From Methylomarinum sp. Ch1-1 (GTDB taxonomy: Bacteria > Pseudomonadota > Gammaproteobacteria > Methylococcales > Methylomonadaceae), in contig NZ_CP157744.1 of assembly GCF_030717995.2 (NCBI RefSeq), positions 181,924-245,923 of the forward strand: DNA of 64,000 nt, read 5' to 3'. The notes below the pieces were generated by a model. It was given only the letters and a program-made list of their open reading frames with translations, was not told where the DNA came from and did no database searches. Made by a program: the position numbers and the translations under genes. This document shows, piece by piece, positions 6,846 to 16,918 of this stretch (its first letter is position 1; each line of letters starts with the position of its first letter).

Positions 6846-9800
6846 AGCTTCTTCGTTTGGAGAATCATTTTCCTGGATTTTTCGATCTACTTCTTTTTTC
6901 CTTGCTAATGCGGCCTCAAGCTCTCCTTGATTATCAAAAGGGACTTCGGCTTGCCTTTCCAAAAGATTCAGCTCTTCGATTTGATCAGAAATCTGTTTAA
7001 TTAGATATTTTTGCTTAGTTTCTTTGGCAATCAACAAGTCTTCAATTTCAGCTGCTCGCGAACAAATAATTGAATTTTCGCCTTCTCCAATTATCCAGCG
7101 AGCCTGAGTTTTATTTTTCTTTATATCAAAAATGACCTTTACCGGTATATTTGCAAAGCAAATATGATCAAGCTCTTGCAATTTCTGAGACTCTGCAATT
7201 TTTTTCAAAATTGGCAGCATCTTAGCCCTTTCCCCATAAAATTCAGAATCAAAGCCATACTGACTCATATCAATGCTCCATGAGTCGCGATAATGATCCT
7301 GGTTAAGCTTGCTAGCATCTAACGGGTTAATGGCGTTATACTTGCTTAGGTCGCTTTGCATCCTGACTATACAATCCTTAGTGTAAGAAATATTATTGTT
7401 AATTGAGTAACGCTGGTTTCTCCATGACCGATATAAGGATTCATATTTTGAAACTTCTTGCTCTGCTTCGATTTTCTCTTTAATTAACGGATCATTAGTT
7501 GTAATTGCAACCGTCTCGGCATAGGTTGGATCGATTTCTAAATCCAGTTTTCTAACACTTGGATCACCTTTCATTACTTTTGAAAAGCTTTCCTCTTTAG
7601 CTTTTAAAGTTGTCCAGATAAACAAATCAAAGCTTCCCTCTGTTGTGTAGATATATCGGCTTACCCCTGTATCTACAAAGATATTGCCATGCCTAATCAT
7701 TCTGCCACCGCGCTGGACAATATCACTTGGTCGCCACGGTGCATCCAGGTCATGCATAGCACAAATACGATCTTGAACATTCGTTCCTTCACCCATTTTA
7801 AACGTTGACCCAATTAAGACTCGAACCGCTCCGCTACGTACTCCTTCAAAAAGCTTCGCTCTGGCCGCATCATTACCGGCGTCATGCACATAGGCAATTT
7901 CTTTTTCCGGAATACCTTGGCTAATCAGCTTAGTCTTGATGTCGTCATACAATACAAATTCTTTTCCGGCGCCAGGTGTTCCCATATCACAAAACACCAA
8001 CTGAGCACCTTTTCTGTCTTGGGATTTTTCATATTCTGTTGCTATGTTGCGAGTCATTATTGAGACTTTAGTGCCCTCATCATCCTCAAACATTGAGTCC
8101 AATAACCGGGCATCGAGCGACATTTTGCGACCATCTGATATGATTTTTAGCAAATTATCCTCGTCGGCTCGAACCGATCTTGACCGAATCTTTTCCACTC
8201 GCTCCGACAGATCGCTCATAACCTCTTGTTGAATCGGCGTCATCTCGGCGACTACATTAATTGTTGTGGATTTAGGCAGATTTAGTTCGCCTACATCCGC
8301 GGCAAAAACCACATCCATTTTCTCCAGCAACATTGACATTAACTCAGGTAGATTACATAGACTGTATCGAGTTCTGAGTCGGTATTTGCCGCTAGGATCA
8401 GGTTCGTATTGCTTTTTAGGCTCAAGAAACATTGACCATGCCCCGATTGTTTCCAGGCCGGCTTCAGCCAAACGATCAGGTTGCAGATAACGTTGCAAAT
8501 TGAATAATTCGAAGACTGTATTTGAAATCGGCGTGCCAGTTGCAAACAATAAGCCGCTAGCACCTCCTCGCTTTTCATATAACCATTTTGTTTTAGTATA
8601 TAAATCAAATGCGCGAGCTGATCCTGTTATGCCTGCAGAGATTTCTGAGCTTGACGAGGTGTTTACCATTAAATTTTTAAAAGCATGGCTCTCATCAACA
8701 CCTATAAAATCGATACCCAGCTCATTCATATCAATACCGGTATCTTTGTAATCAGGACGTGATATGGTTTTGAGCTTGGCTTCCATAGATTTAATTTTGG
8801 ATTGAATCTGTTTTAACGAATAACGCGCACCTCCGCTTTCTTTGATGGCTTCCAACTCCCCCTTGTACTCAAACAATTCATCTTCTATCACGGCTTTTTC
8901 AAAATCCTTGCCGACACTCAACTTTTCGAACATCGAATGAGTGATAATAACGATATCCCAACTATTGTTTGCCGCTTTCCCCATAAAAGAGGCCCGATTT
9001 TTTTGTGAAAAATCATTTTGACCAACCACTAAGAGTTTAGCTGTCGGATACAGCTGCCTTGACTCTCGCTCTATCTGCTCCAGCATGTGATTTTTTACAA
9101 CCAAAATCGGCTTGTTTGTTTTTCCCAATCGATTCATTTCCATGCAAATAGCAATCATGCAAAAAGTTTTGCCACACCCTACTTCATGCGCTAGCAAGAT
9201 ATTGCCATCCATTATGGCTCGCCAGATAGCATTTTTTTGATGAGGGCGCAGTTGAATGGCTGCGCTCATCCCCGGGAAAGTTAGATGCGAACCATCATAA
9301 TTCGGAGGAATATATGAATTAAACCTTTCGTTGTATATCGTTACTAATTCTTGGGTGATTTCTGGATCATCCCACAGAAAATGCTTAAAGGCCTCTCTAA
9401 TCGCGTCCGCTTTTTCATTGGCCGCAATGGATGCATCGATATTTAGCACGCGTTGTTTATTACCATTAACGTCAACCGTGTCATAAACATCAACCTTTTC
9501 GTGATTAAATACACGGTTCACCAAATCATGCGCATCTCTACGATCTGTCCCAAACTCAAAATTTTTGATATCACTTGGAATATCATGTTTATCCACATCA
9601 AAAATCCACCGACCGTCTAATTTTCGAAAATGGACCTGTGGCCCATCACTATGAATATTTTTAAGCTTAAATCTTTTTGCCAAAAATGACTCGATGACGT
9701 GTGCAGGAATCCAGCTATCACCCGCTTTTATTTCGATATCGGAAGGCTGTAGATCCTTTGGCATGACCTTTTTAAGAGCTTGAATATTATGCTGAAACCC

Positions 9801-12395
9801 GCCATCGAGTTCTTCGATCGCGAGTGCTTCGCCCAGTTTTTTTCGAACATTGCCTGACAAATATTCTGCAGCAGTGACCAATTCATTTTTGACCGGGTCA
9901 TAGAAACACAATCCTTCATCAATCAAATACGTCTTCATTGACGCCACTGAATGGGTTTTCAGTGTTTTTCCACTTTGATGAAAAACATTAAAGAGATCCA
10001 CCATATAAGGCAGGACGGGCTTACCAAATTTGGCAAGGCTTAATAACAGAGCATCAGATTCCGTTTCCGCGAAGTCCGGAAATGCCTGGCCGGCAATAAC
10101 CTTTTGGTAGAAAACATCTGCTTTGGTGGCAACATCTTTTTCATCGTCATAGTTTTCAAGCGCAAATACACGACCCGCCTCTGGATCTTGAACAAAGAGA
10201 CGACGATTCGCTGGACTATTAATCGGTCCTAATCTATTAACAAACGTATCATAGACCTGATTAAGCAAAGCTCTTGCTTCTTCATTAATTGCATCATTAT
10301 CGGGGTCGTCTATCTGCGTCTGAAAAACCTTGTCCATTTCGTTTCGTATAGCGATCATGCCAAGCAAGCGTTGTTTCCGTTTTCCAGTGATATCATATTG
10401 CTTGAGAGACAAGAAATTTTCACCTTGCTCATTCTCCGACTCGCCAATGACCTCGTAGACATCGCCGTCCTTTTCAATAAAGGAACCTATGTGGCGATGA
10501 CCAAAATCATGGATGATCTCCTGCACTAACGGCTGACCACCTTCCTTAATCGGCATGGAATAATCGATTAAGGGGCTTTCTTTCTGTACCGCCATTTTTA
10601 AGTCGAAAGGAATATTTGTCTGAGTAATGGCGCCGGCTATTAACTCAGATAATGACTTTTCATTTTCAACCGCCAGTAGATAGCGCCCTCTTTCCCCGCG
10701 CTTAACCACTTCTTTGCCCAATATATGAGTCGGATTATCAAGGAAATAGCGATTTACTGAGAATACTTCCTCATCCTGATAATATTTTTGCTCGTTCAGA
10801 AATGTTTTATTTTCGGCCTTCACCCATTCTGGCAGCTCACCAACCTTCGGCGCGCTCTCACGTCCGACAAAAAATAGAATATCTGTGGTTACTTCAACAC
10901 CAGCTTGTGCTTTTTGAGCGTGGTCGGGTAATCGAATAGCGCCGGCAAGTACCGCTTTTTCATGCATAAGCATTCTTGCTTTGCTATTGATTTTATTAAG
11001 CGTGTGTGAAGAAGTAATAAATACGCCTATTCCGCCAGGCTTTAGGGCATTAAGAGATTTCACAATAAAGTAATCGTGAATTGGCATATTTTGAGCCTGG
11101 TAATCAGGGTCATATACCGAGTAATCGCCAAAAGGCACGTTTGTCACTACCAAATCGAACTGATTATTGGGTATAGCAATCTCTTCGTAACCTTTAATAA
11201 AAATCTTTGCATCTGGGTAAAGCTCTTTAGCAATACGACCGGTAATACCATCCTTTTCAACCGCGGTGATAAGACTATTTCTAACCAGATTATTTGGCAT
11301 CAAACCAATAAAATTTCCTGATCCACAAGCAGGCTCTAGTATTTTGCCGCCTGAGAATCCCGCCTCTTCAATGACCCGCCAAATTTCTCGAATTACTTCA
11401 GGCGAGGTAAAGTGTGCGTTATTTATACTGGATTCAGCTTGCTCATACTCTTTTGAATCGAGCAATTCTCTTAATAATTGACGACCGTTTTTTACCCACT
11501 CAGGGTCATTAAAGCTGTTATAAGTTTGAAAAGCGGTCGCCAATCCTCCCCAACCGTTGTAACGCGCTAAAAGACTTTTTTGCTCAGTTGTTGCAGGATT
11601 GCTTGATTCAGTAATCTGCTTAAGGATTCGAATAGCTTCCATGTTTTCCTGGAAGCGTTGCGCCGGGGAAAACCCTCCAGCGCGATCAATTTCATCGGAA
11701 ATGAAGAAGTGACGGGGGTTTTTATCAACTATCTCAGAGTCATCGATTCTTCTCTCGCTTCCTCCATTGCCTCCAGATCCTCCCTCTCGTTCTCCGGTGC
11801 CAGGAAAATCAGGGCTTGCAGCACTTGCTCCTCTGCGATTTTGAGGCTCATATTCATGACTTGCGTGTTCTTCATATAGTCCGAGTTCTGCGCCTGCATC
11901 TCCGTCGCTATCTGAGCGGGAAGCCCCGAATCCAGCAACCTTGATATTTCTGATATCACCTGATTTTCTACTTCCAGAAGTCTCTCCTGAAGCCTCCCCG
12001 ACTCCTTCAGATCCTGATATAGCGTCGGCAGATACTTCTTCCAATGGCTCATTGCCATTTGGCCGTACCTGCCCAGTTTGGTCTTTTGCTGATTGACTAC
12101 GCGGTATTTTGTCATTGCTGTCATGCCTTATGTCTTTTGAATGAATTATGATCGGTTCAGCGTACACTAACTGTTTAAGCTGATCAGCCAGCTCCCAGGT
12201 CATCGGAGCAAGCCACCTGCCTTCCGGATCTTTCTCGAACCCAAGCTCTTTTAATTGAGTTACCGCCTCATTAAAAACACGACTGTCTTGATGAGTTTCG
12301 GCCAAAAAATAATTGGCGCCATTCCCATCCAATTCTATTTTTAATGAAAAATAATCTCCAAATTTTAACCACGAAATTTCTTGCATTGATTGCAT
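6831..12395 (-). CDS. DarB-like N6-adenine methylase / superfamily 2 helicase fusion, 1854 aa
   Basis: A giant two-enzyme protein. After a low-complexity linker (residues about 95-220) comes a Rossmann methyltransferase with motif I EPACGSGNF near residue 352 and the catalytic NVPFGDY (usual NPPF/Y) near 420. A helicase follows with Walker A HEVGCGKTF near 1070, a DESHAF box near 1232, GTPISNT near 1300 and the motif VI-type QRGGRMIRHGN near 1560. The C-terminal ~250 residues are coiled-coil-like. Phage P1 DarB and many plasmid relatives have this build and protect incoming DNA from type I restriction; I infer a similar role here. No strong ribosome site precedes the ATG. A terminator for the upstream gene lies just before it, so it may have its own start signals or depend on readthrough. 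Confidence 0.85.
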   Translation of the reverse strand: MQSMQEISWLKFGDYFSLKIELDGNGANYFLAETHQDSRVFNEAVTQLKELGFEKDPEGRWLAPMTWELADQLKQLVYAEPIIIHSKDIRHDSNDKIPRSQSAKDQTGQVRPNGNEPLEEVSADAISGSEGVGEASGETSGSRKSGDIRNIKVAGFGASRSDSDGDAGAELGLYEEHASHEYEPQNRRGASAASPDFPGTGEREGGSGGNGGSERRIDDSEIVDKNPRHFFISDEIDRAGGFSPAQRFQENMEAIRILKQITESSNPATTEQKSLLARYNGWGGLATAFQTYNSFNDPEWVKNGRQLLRELLDSKEYEQAESSINNAHFTSPEVIREIWRVIEEAGFSGGKILEPACGSGNFIGLMPNNLVRNSLITAVEKDGITGRIAKELYPDAKIFIKGYEEIAIPNNQFDLVVTNVPFGDYSVYDPDYQAQNMPIHDYFIVKSLNALKPGGIGVFITSSHTLNKINSKARMLMHEKAVLAGAIRLPDHAQKAQAGVEVTTDILFFVGRESAPKVGELPEWVKAENKTFLNEQKYYQDEEVFSVNRYFLDNPTHILGKEVVKRGERGRYLLAVENEKSLSELIAGAITQTNIPFDLKMAVQKESPLIDYSMPIKEGGQPLVQEIIHDFGHRHIGSFIEKDGDVYEVIGESENEQGENFLSLKQYDITGKRKQRLLGMIAIRNEMDKVFQTQIDDPDNDAINEEARALLNQVYDTFVNRLGPINSPANRRLFVQDPEAGRVFALENYDDEKDVATKADVFYQKVIAGQAFPDFAETESDALLLSLAKFGKPVLPYMVDLFNVFHQSGKTLKTHSVASMKTYLIDEGLCFYDPVKNELVTAAEYLSGNVRKKLGEALAIEELDGGFQHNIQALKKVMPKDLQPSDIEIKAGDSWIPAHVIESFLAKRFKLKNIHSDGPQVHFRKLDGRWIFDVDKHDIPSDIKNFEFGTDRRDAHDLVNRVFNHEKVDVYDTVDVNGNKQRVLNIDASIAANEKADAIREAFKHFLWDDPEITQELVTIYNERFNSYIPPNYDGSHLTFPGMSAAIQLRPHQKNAIWRAIMDGNILLAHEVGCGKTFCMIAICMEMNRLGKTNKPILVVKNHMLEQIERESRQLYPTAKLLVVGQNDFSQKNRASFMGKAANNSWDIVIITHSMFEKLSVGKDFEKAVIEDELFEYKGELEAIKESGGARYSLKQIQSKIKSMEAKLKTISRPDYKDTGIDMNELGIDFIGVDESHAFKNLMVNTSSSSEISAGITGSARAFDLYTKTKWLYEKRGGASGLLFATGTPISNTVFELFNLQRYLQPDRLAEAGLETIGAWSMFLEPKKQYEPDPSGKYRLRTRYSLCNLPELMSMLLEKMDVVFAADVGELNLPKSTTINVVAEMTPIQQEVMSDLSERVEKIRSRSVRADEDNLLKIISDGRKMSLDARLLDSMFEDDEGTKVSIMTRNIATEYEKSQDRKGAQLVFCDMGTPGAGKEFVLYDDIKTKLISQGIPEKEIAYVHDAGNDAARAKLFEGVRSGAVRVLIGSTFKMGEGTNVQDRICAMHDLDAPWRPSDIVQRGGRMIRHGNIFVDTGVSRYIYTTEGSFDLFIWTTLKAKEESFSKVMKGDPSVRKLDLEIDPTYAETVAITTNDPLIKEKIEAEQEVSKYESLYRSWRNQRYSINNNISYTKDCIVRMQSDLSKYNAINPLDASKLNQDHYRDSWSIDMSQYGFDSEFYGERAKMLPILKKIAESQKLQELDHICFANIPVKVIFDIKKNKTQARWIIGEGENSIICSRAAEIEDLLIAKETKQKYLIKQISDQIEELNLLERQAEVPFDNQGELEAALARKKEVDRKIQENDSPNEEALTMN

Positions 12396-12420
12396 AAATA
12401 CGGTTCTGATAAGTAACTAA

Positions 12421-12446
12421 AAAAAGCCCCGGAAGTTCCGGGGCTC
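12421..12446 (-). terminator. Rho-independent terminator after the acidic-tail gene
   Basis: On the minus strand AGCCCCGGAA-CTT-TTCCGGGGCT type arms (about 10 base pairs) are followed by a run of seven T. It lies 22 bases after the 12469 stop and upstream of the DarB-like gene, reducing transcription into it. Confidence 0.85.
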
Positions 12447-12468
12447 TGACCATTAACCACTAACGTTT

Positions 12469-13785
12469 TTACGAGCCACCCATGGCGGCGTAATCTTGAT
12501 CAAATTGTGCGAAGTCATCGTCCGAATCAAATTCGCTGAAATCATCCTGAGGTGGCGCCGGTGAAGCTTCGGCTTCGGCTTTGGCCTCCGTAGTTACGGC
12601 AGTTTCGCCCGTCGTTGAGGCCGCTGCCGCAGTGTTTGGCGACCCGGACTTTTCAGCTGATTCTTGGGCCTGCGGTCTTTTAGGGTCTTCGACCCTGAAC
12701 ACCGGCTCTGCGCCGTTCATAACCGCAATTTGCCAGGCTGCGCGATTGATAATAGTGCTGCCCCTCATCGGCTGAACCTTATCAGTCACTTTGCTATTTG
12801 CAAAGATGCGCCCCATTAACCGGCTGGCTTCCAGGCCGTTGGCAGTAGCAATTAAGGTATCACGCTCTTCACCAACATGCAGATGCAACCCGGTCCCTAC
12901 TGTGCCGACACCTGGTCGCACAAAGCGGTTTCCGTCTTGATCCAAGAATTTAGATTGACTAATCGAAATAGACGCGGCCGGCAAAATAACCGCCTTGGCA
13001 TCTTCGGCAGCAATTGCATCAGCTGCTTCAACCCGCGTAGATCCGTTAAAATCATGCATACGACCGGCGTCCAGGGCCGCCAATGCTTTATCCACCATTT
13101 CTTCGGCGTTTAGGGTTTTGTAACCACTTTCTTGTTTTGTCAGGCGAGATACATGACGCTGAACAGTCAGCCGTTCGATTTCATTACCTTCGTCATCATA
13201 ATCTTTGCCATTGATAAAAATGGTGATACCTTCGTTTTCTTTCAGCTTATTGCCGACAGAACTGATCATCTCAGCCAACTGAGATTTTCGCTCTTCTTCG
13301 GAACCTTCCAGGGAAGCGGCTGCGCCATTTTTCGGAGAAAACAAATAACCATTAAGGTTATTAAGGTCCCGACCAAAGGAGGTAATGCCGAATGACGATT
13401 CAGGAAAATAATTGTTGCCAATAGTTGATACACGACGTGTTTCAACAACTGGCATTTCGACGCCTTCGATATTTTCAGGATTCAGATAACGGACGCCGTT
13501 AATGGCGATGTTTTTGACTTCTTTACGTAAGATACCATTGCCGAGTTTCAAACGACTGATGCCGTCTTGATCAAATCGAGTAGGCGCATGTTGCGCATCT
13601 GGATCAACCGGCGCCGAATCATTTTGCAAGACAACAAGGATCTGTCTGCCGGCATTTGTGCCACTCAATTGTTCAACCAATAAGGCATCTCGACCGCCTG
13701 CCTGCACGCCTGATTTAACAACCCTTGCAGCAATGCTGACACGATCATTATTGTTTCCATTACTTTGGATCACTGTTTTTTTCAT
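12469..13785 (-). CDS. Unknown protein with long acidic C-terminal tail, 438 aa
   Basis: No recognised domain. The body (residues 1-345) is mixed alpha/beta. The C-terminal ~90 residues are Ala/Pro/Glu-rich and end in an acidic, aromatic tail (DDFSEFDSDDDFAQFDQ) that recalls the partner-docking tails of single-strand DNA-binding proteins. The start is set at the ATG at 13785, nine bases after AAAGG; a TTG three codons upstream is also open. It has its own promoter (13841-13869) and terminator (12421-12446). It sits upstream of the DarB-like gene, so a role in handling or protecting transferred DNA is possible. That is context only. Confidence 0.6.
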   Translation of the reverse strand: MKKTVIQSNGNNNDRVSIAARVVKSGVQAGGRDALLVEQLSGTNAGRQILVVLQNDSAPVDPDAQHAPTRFDQDGISRLKLGNGILRKEVKNIAINGVRYLNPENIEGVEMPVVETRRVSTIGNNYFPESSFGITSFGRDLNNLNGYLFSPKNGAAASLEGSEEERKSQLAEMISSVGNKLKENEGITIFINGKDYDDEGNEIERLTVQRHVSRLTKQESGYKTLNAEEMVDKALAALDAGRMHDFNGSTRVEAADAIAAEDAKAVILPAASISISQSKFLDQDGNRFVRPGVGTVGTGLHLHVGEERDTLIATANGLEASRLMGRIFANSKVTDKVQPMRGSTIINRAAWQIAVMNGAEPVFRVEDPKRPQAQESAEKSGSPNTAAAASTTGETAVTTEAKAEAEASPAPPQDDFSEFDSDDDFAQFDQDYAAMGGS

Positions 13786-13840
13786 TGATATCAACCTTTA
13801 AATGTTAATAAAAAATACATATAAATTATGTATAAAGTAT

Positions 13841-13869
13841 ATGCTACCACATGAATATATTTGTGTTAA
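13841..13869 (-). promoter_or_regulatory. Promoter of the acidic-tail gene (TGTGGTAGCAT)
   Basis: Minus strand: TTAACA, 17 bases, then TGG-TAGCAT (extended -10). This is one of the best examples of the shared promoter type, 56 bases before the ATG. Confidence 0.55.
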
Positions 13870-13894
13870 AAATTTCAAAAAATCGCACTCACCC

Positions 13895-14698
13895 TCAATA
13901 AAGATCTGTTAAAAAGCTCGCAAGTTGACCTTTTGTCATTGTACCTGTTGCACGCTGCCTCGCGTCATTATCATCAAACCAAACTAAAGCCGGTGTACCG
14001 GGTTTTTCGAATGCACTTAAAAATAGGCCTGTATTTGATTTGATAATATTTTGAATCTTGACGTCAACAACATCTTCCAGGGCTAACTCAGATGACTGGT
14101 TCTGGGCCAATGCCTCAGCCCCCCCTTGCAATATTGCTTGCGCTTTCATTAACGAGTCGCCGCCCATAATACTCACCGGAATCCATTTCACCGCTATTCG
14201 CTTATGTCTAAATATCGCTTCATTGTCCATCATTGCTTTATAAAACGAATGACAATAATGACAATTTGGATCAGCAAACACATAAAGTACTTTTACGCTA
14301 GCAGGCTCCTGAAATAAAGCAATACCTCCGGCACCTAAATAGCGGCTTTGCGGATCAGTAGCTTTATTTGTTTTTAACCGTTGTTTTGGAAGAATATATT
14401 GTTGATGCGCCAATAAACTAAGTTCTTGCTGTTTTTCGGTAAAAATCTGCCCAACAATAATTGCGTTTTCGCCTTTCATTAGCCAAACAATCGCCTTGGC
14501 TTCTGACATCCCGGCTGGTACTAAAACGGCTCCAGACAACGGTCCTAGCCCCGGAAAGACCTCTTCGACAACCGCTTTGTCTTTCAACACATTCTGAACA
14601 ATGACCTGAGATTCAGCCAAACTCAATTCGCCCGACTGAACATTTAGGGATAAGCCAGCACATATGGCCAACAATACAATGTTGCAATATTTTTTCAC
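13895..14698 (-). CDS. Periplasmic DsbC/DsbG-like thiol-disulfide protein
   Basis: 267 aa. The N-terminus has a signal peptide (KKYCNIVLLAICAGLSLNVQ). The thioredoxin-like domain carries the active site CHYC near residues 149-152 in the context FADPNCHYCHSFY, and LVWFDDNDARQRATG near the C-terminus resembles the cis-Pro/TPAxV region (GTPALVWF). Plasmid conjugation systems often carry such proteins to isomerise disulfides in T4SS or pilus components. The start codon is GTG at 14698 with AAGGTGA five bases upstream. It is the head of the minus strand here and divergent from the UvrD-like gene. Confidence 0.8.
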   Translation of the reverse strand: MKKYCNIVLLAICAGLSLNVQSGELSLAESQVIVQNVLKDKAVVEEVFPGLGPLSGAVLVPAGMSEAKAIVWLMKGENAIIVGQIFTEKQQELSLLAHQQYILPKQRLKTNKATDPQSRYLGAGGIALFQEPASVKVLYVFADPNCHYCHSFYKAMMDNEAIFRHKRIAVKWIPVSIMGGDSLMKAQAILQGGAEALAQNQSSELALEDVVDVKIQNIIKSNTGLFLSAFEKPGTPALVWFDDNDARQRATGTMTKGQLASFLTDLY

Positions 14699-14721
14699 TA
14701 AGTCACCTTATTGGAAGTAAA

Positions 14722-14749
14722 TTTAATCTTAAAAAATATATGGTATCAT
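14722..14749 (+). promoter_or_regulatory. Promoter of the UvrD-like gene (TATGGTATCAT)
   Basis: TTTAAT at 14722-14727, 16 bases, then TATCAT at 14744-14749 with a preceding TGG. It is an AT-rich extended -10 of the shared type, 33 bases before the ATG. Confidence 0.4.
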
Positions 14750-14782
14750 ATATCTATTTAATTTATTACATGCTGAAAGCCA

Positions 14783-16918
14783 ATGAAACTCGACCCTTAT
14801 CAAGAAAAAGTCGCGAATCACGAAGATGGTCACGCTATCATTTTAGCCGGCGCCGGCAGCGGCAAGACCACCTGCGTTGTTGAGCGAGTTGCGCGCCGAA
14901 TTGAAAGTGGAATTCCAGCAAGACAAATCTTAATGACCACTTTTACCAACAAAGCGGCCATGGAAATGAAAGAGCGCCTTAATACTCGTCTCGGTCTACC
15001 GGTTGAATTTGATGGAACTAACCAGCGCGATATTATGCTACCAACGGTGACGACCTCCCACACATGGGGGAAAGGATTTATCTTAAAAAATTTCAGATTT
15101 TGTCAGCGTGAAATCAACCCGTCTATTATGACTGAGGCAGATGCCAAGTCTTTGCTCAATACTCAGTGTCATGAACTACTTGATAAGGAGGCGATTCGCC
15201 TAATACCTGATATCTATAATCGTATCCGTAACGAAGGCCTTGATCCTCATCGTGAAAACGATTTCAACGCTATAGTCGATATTGTCAGTAGAAATAACGT
15301 TTACGAAGCGGAAAAGGCATTGGTAGCATTTCAAAACTATGAAGATGCAAAACGCCAGCAAAACATTATTGATTTCGATGATATGCTAAATCTTCCTATT
15401 CATGCTATGCGTAACTATCCGGAATTACGCATGAAGGTAAATGACTTTTTACTGGATGTAACCTATGACGAGGCCCAAGACAATAATGTTGCTCAATACA
15501 AACTGCTCAAACTAATAGCGCCACCTGACGGAATGCAATCAGTCGTTATGATTGCAGATGATGATCAACGCCTCTATGGCTGGCGAGGCGCCTATATTGA
15601 CGGATTAAAGCGTTTTCATGATGAGTATTATCCAGAAGCCTATCGCCTGGAGAACAATTACCGGTCTCGCCCCGTTATTGTAGAAACGGCGACGGCCATT
15701 GTTCGCAACAATGAAGGTCGCATGGAAAAAAATCCAATTGCGGTTGCACCGGCCGGCCGCAATGATCATATGAAATTGTATATCCACAACACCGGTGAAG
15801 GCATGGCTAATGAAATTGTGGGTCAGGTTAAAGCTGCCATTGATCAAGGCGTTCCGCCGCGGGAAATTGCCGTGCTATACCGCACTAATAAAATGGCTGA
15901 TTTTCTTCAGAACTACATGTTCGAAGCGCAAATTCCCTATACCATCCGCAAAGGGAATGAGTTAATCGAAGCTACTGAATCACAGTTGATGATTGCAGCC
16001 GCCCGGCTATCTTTAAATCCTCGAGATCAAGGCGCCTTTGTTCGCTTGGCAGAGATCATTCCCGGTTTGGGTAAAAAACGCATCGATAAGATGTTTGACT
16101 CACTCCAAGAAGGTGAATCAATTTTTGACAAATTAGAAGAACTAACGGGCAAGGCTAAGGCTGCGACCGATGAAGTCATGGCCGGATTAAAAGAACTCTA
16201 TCAAAAAGGACCTCGCTGTTTATTAGAATGGACGGAATCAGAAGGTTTTGAGCGGTTTTTAGAGAAAAAAGCTGAGCAAGCGATCAAAAACGCTAAATCA
16301 GACTCCATAACTGATACTGTTGAGTCGCGCGTTTCCGGGTACAAGCGAAACCTTGCCAGTATTCAAAAAACGATCGATTACCGCCTTAAAAATCAACCAA
16401 GCAATACGCCGGTGGATCTCTTGTGGGCAAACAGCCTGGATGTCATATTGGCGCCACCAGAGGAAGAGTATGAACGCAATCGTGTTACCTTATGTACCAT
16501 TCATGCTGCAAAAGGCCTTGAATGGGATAGAGTGCATTTTGCCGGCTTTGTTGACGGTTTGGTGCCTCTATGCCCAACAGCGCCAGACGCACCTCCTATT
16601 AAACCGGAACAGCTTAACGAAGAACGTTGTGCAACCTACGTAGCTATTACCCGAGCAAAAACCCAGTGCTTTATCTATGCGCCGAAACGTTTAAAACTTA
16701 ACAATGGCCAAGGTGAACAAATTTATCAAGTCTCCCGCTTCTTTGCAGAGACAGGATTAACGGATAATCCGGAGCATATTTGGCATGAAGAACCTGTCAA
16801 AAAAACTGGTTTTGGCCGCCCTAAACCAGCGAGCAATCAGTCGCTTAGAAAAGGTTTTGGAGGCCGGGCAAAACAGCTTAAGGAGCAATATCAATCTGCA
16901 GGCAAACAAAGCATTTGA
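14783..16918 (+). CDS. UvrD/Rep-like superfamily 1A DNA helicase
   Basis: 711 aa with helicase motifs in order: LAGAGSGKTT (Walker A, residues ~23-32), TFTNKAAMEMKER (Ia), YDEAQDNN (Walker B, variant of DEFQD, ~229), IADDDQRLYGWRGA (III, ~258), ENNYRSRP (IV), CTIHAAKGLEWDRV (V, ~571) and YVAITRAK (VI, ~619). It unwinds DNA in the 3'-5' direction by family analogy. The length is close to that of Rep/UvrD. It may serve rolling-circle or post-transfer replication of the element. The TGA stop is made by the junction with a decayed tnpB right end (ATTTGA then C7), so the last residues may differ from the ancestral protein. It is the only plus-strand gene in this block. Confidence 0.9.
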   Translation: MKLDPYQEKVANHEDGHAIILAGAGSGKTTCVVERVARRIESGIPARQILMTTFTNKAAMEMKERLNTRLGLPVEFDGTNQRDIMLPTVTTSHTWGKGFILKNFRFCQREINPSIMTEADAKSLLNTQCHELLDKEAIRLIPDIYNRIRNEGLDPHRENDFNAIVDIVSRNNVYEAEKALVAFQNYEDAKRQQNIIDFDDMLNLPIHAMRNYPELRMKVNDFLLDVTYDEAQDNNVAQYKLLKLIAPPDGMQSVVMIADDDQRLYGWRGAYIDGLKRFHDEYYPEAYRLENNYRSRPVIVETATAIVRNNEGRMEKNPIAVAPAGRNDHMKLYIHNTGEGMANEIVGQVKAAIDQGVPPREIAVLYRTNKMADFLQNYMFEAQIPYTIRKGNELIEATESQLMIAAARLSLNPRDQGAFVRLAEIIPGLGKKRIDKMFDSLQEGESIFDKLEELTGKAKAATDEVMAGLKELYQKGPRCLLEWTESEGFERFLEKKAEQAIKNAKSDSITDTVESRVSGYKRNLASIQKTIDYRLKNQPSNTPVDLLWANSLDVILAPPEEEYERNRVTLCTIHAAKGLEWDRVHFAGFVDGLVPLCPTAPDAPPIKPEQLNEERCATYVAITRAKTQCFIYAPKRLKLNNGQGEQIYQVSRFFAETGLTDNPEHIWHEEPVKKTGFGRPKPASNQSLRKGFGGRAKQLKEQYQSAGKQSI

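Noticed and set aside
11729..12124. 131-aa minus-strand ORF overlapping the DarB-like gene
   Set aside because: Lies in another frame of the low-complexity linker of the 1854-aa gene; no independent start signals.
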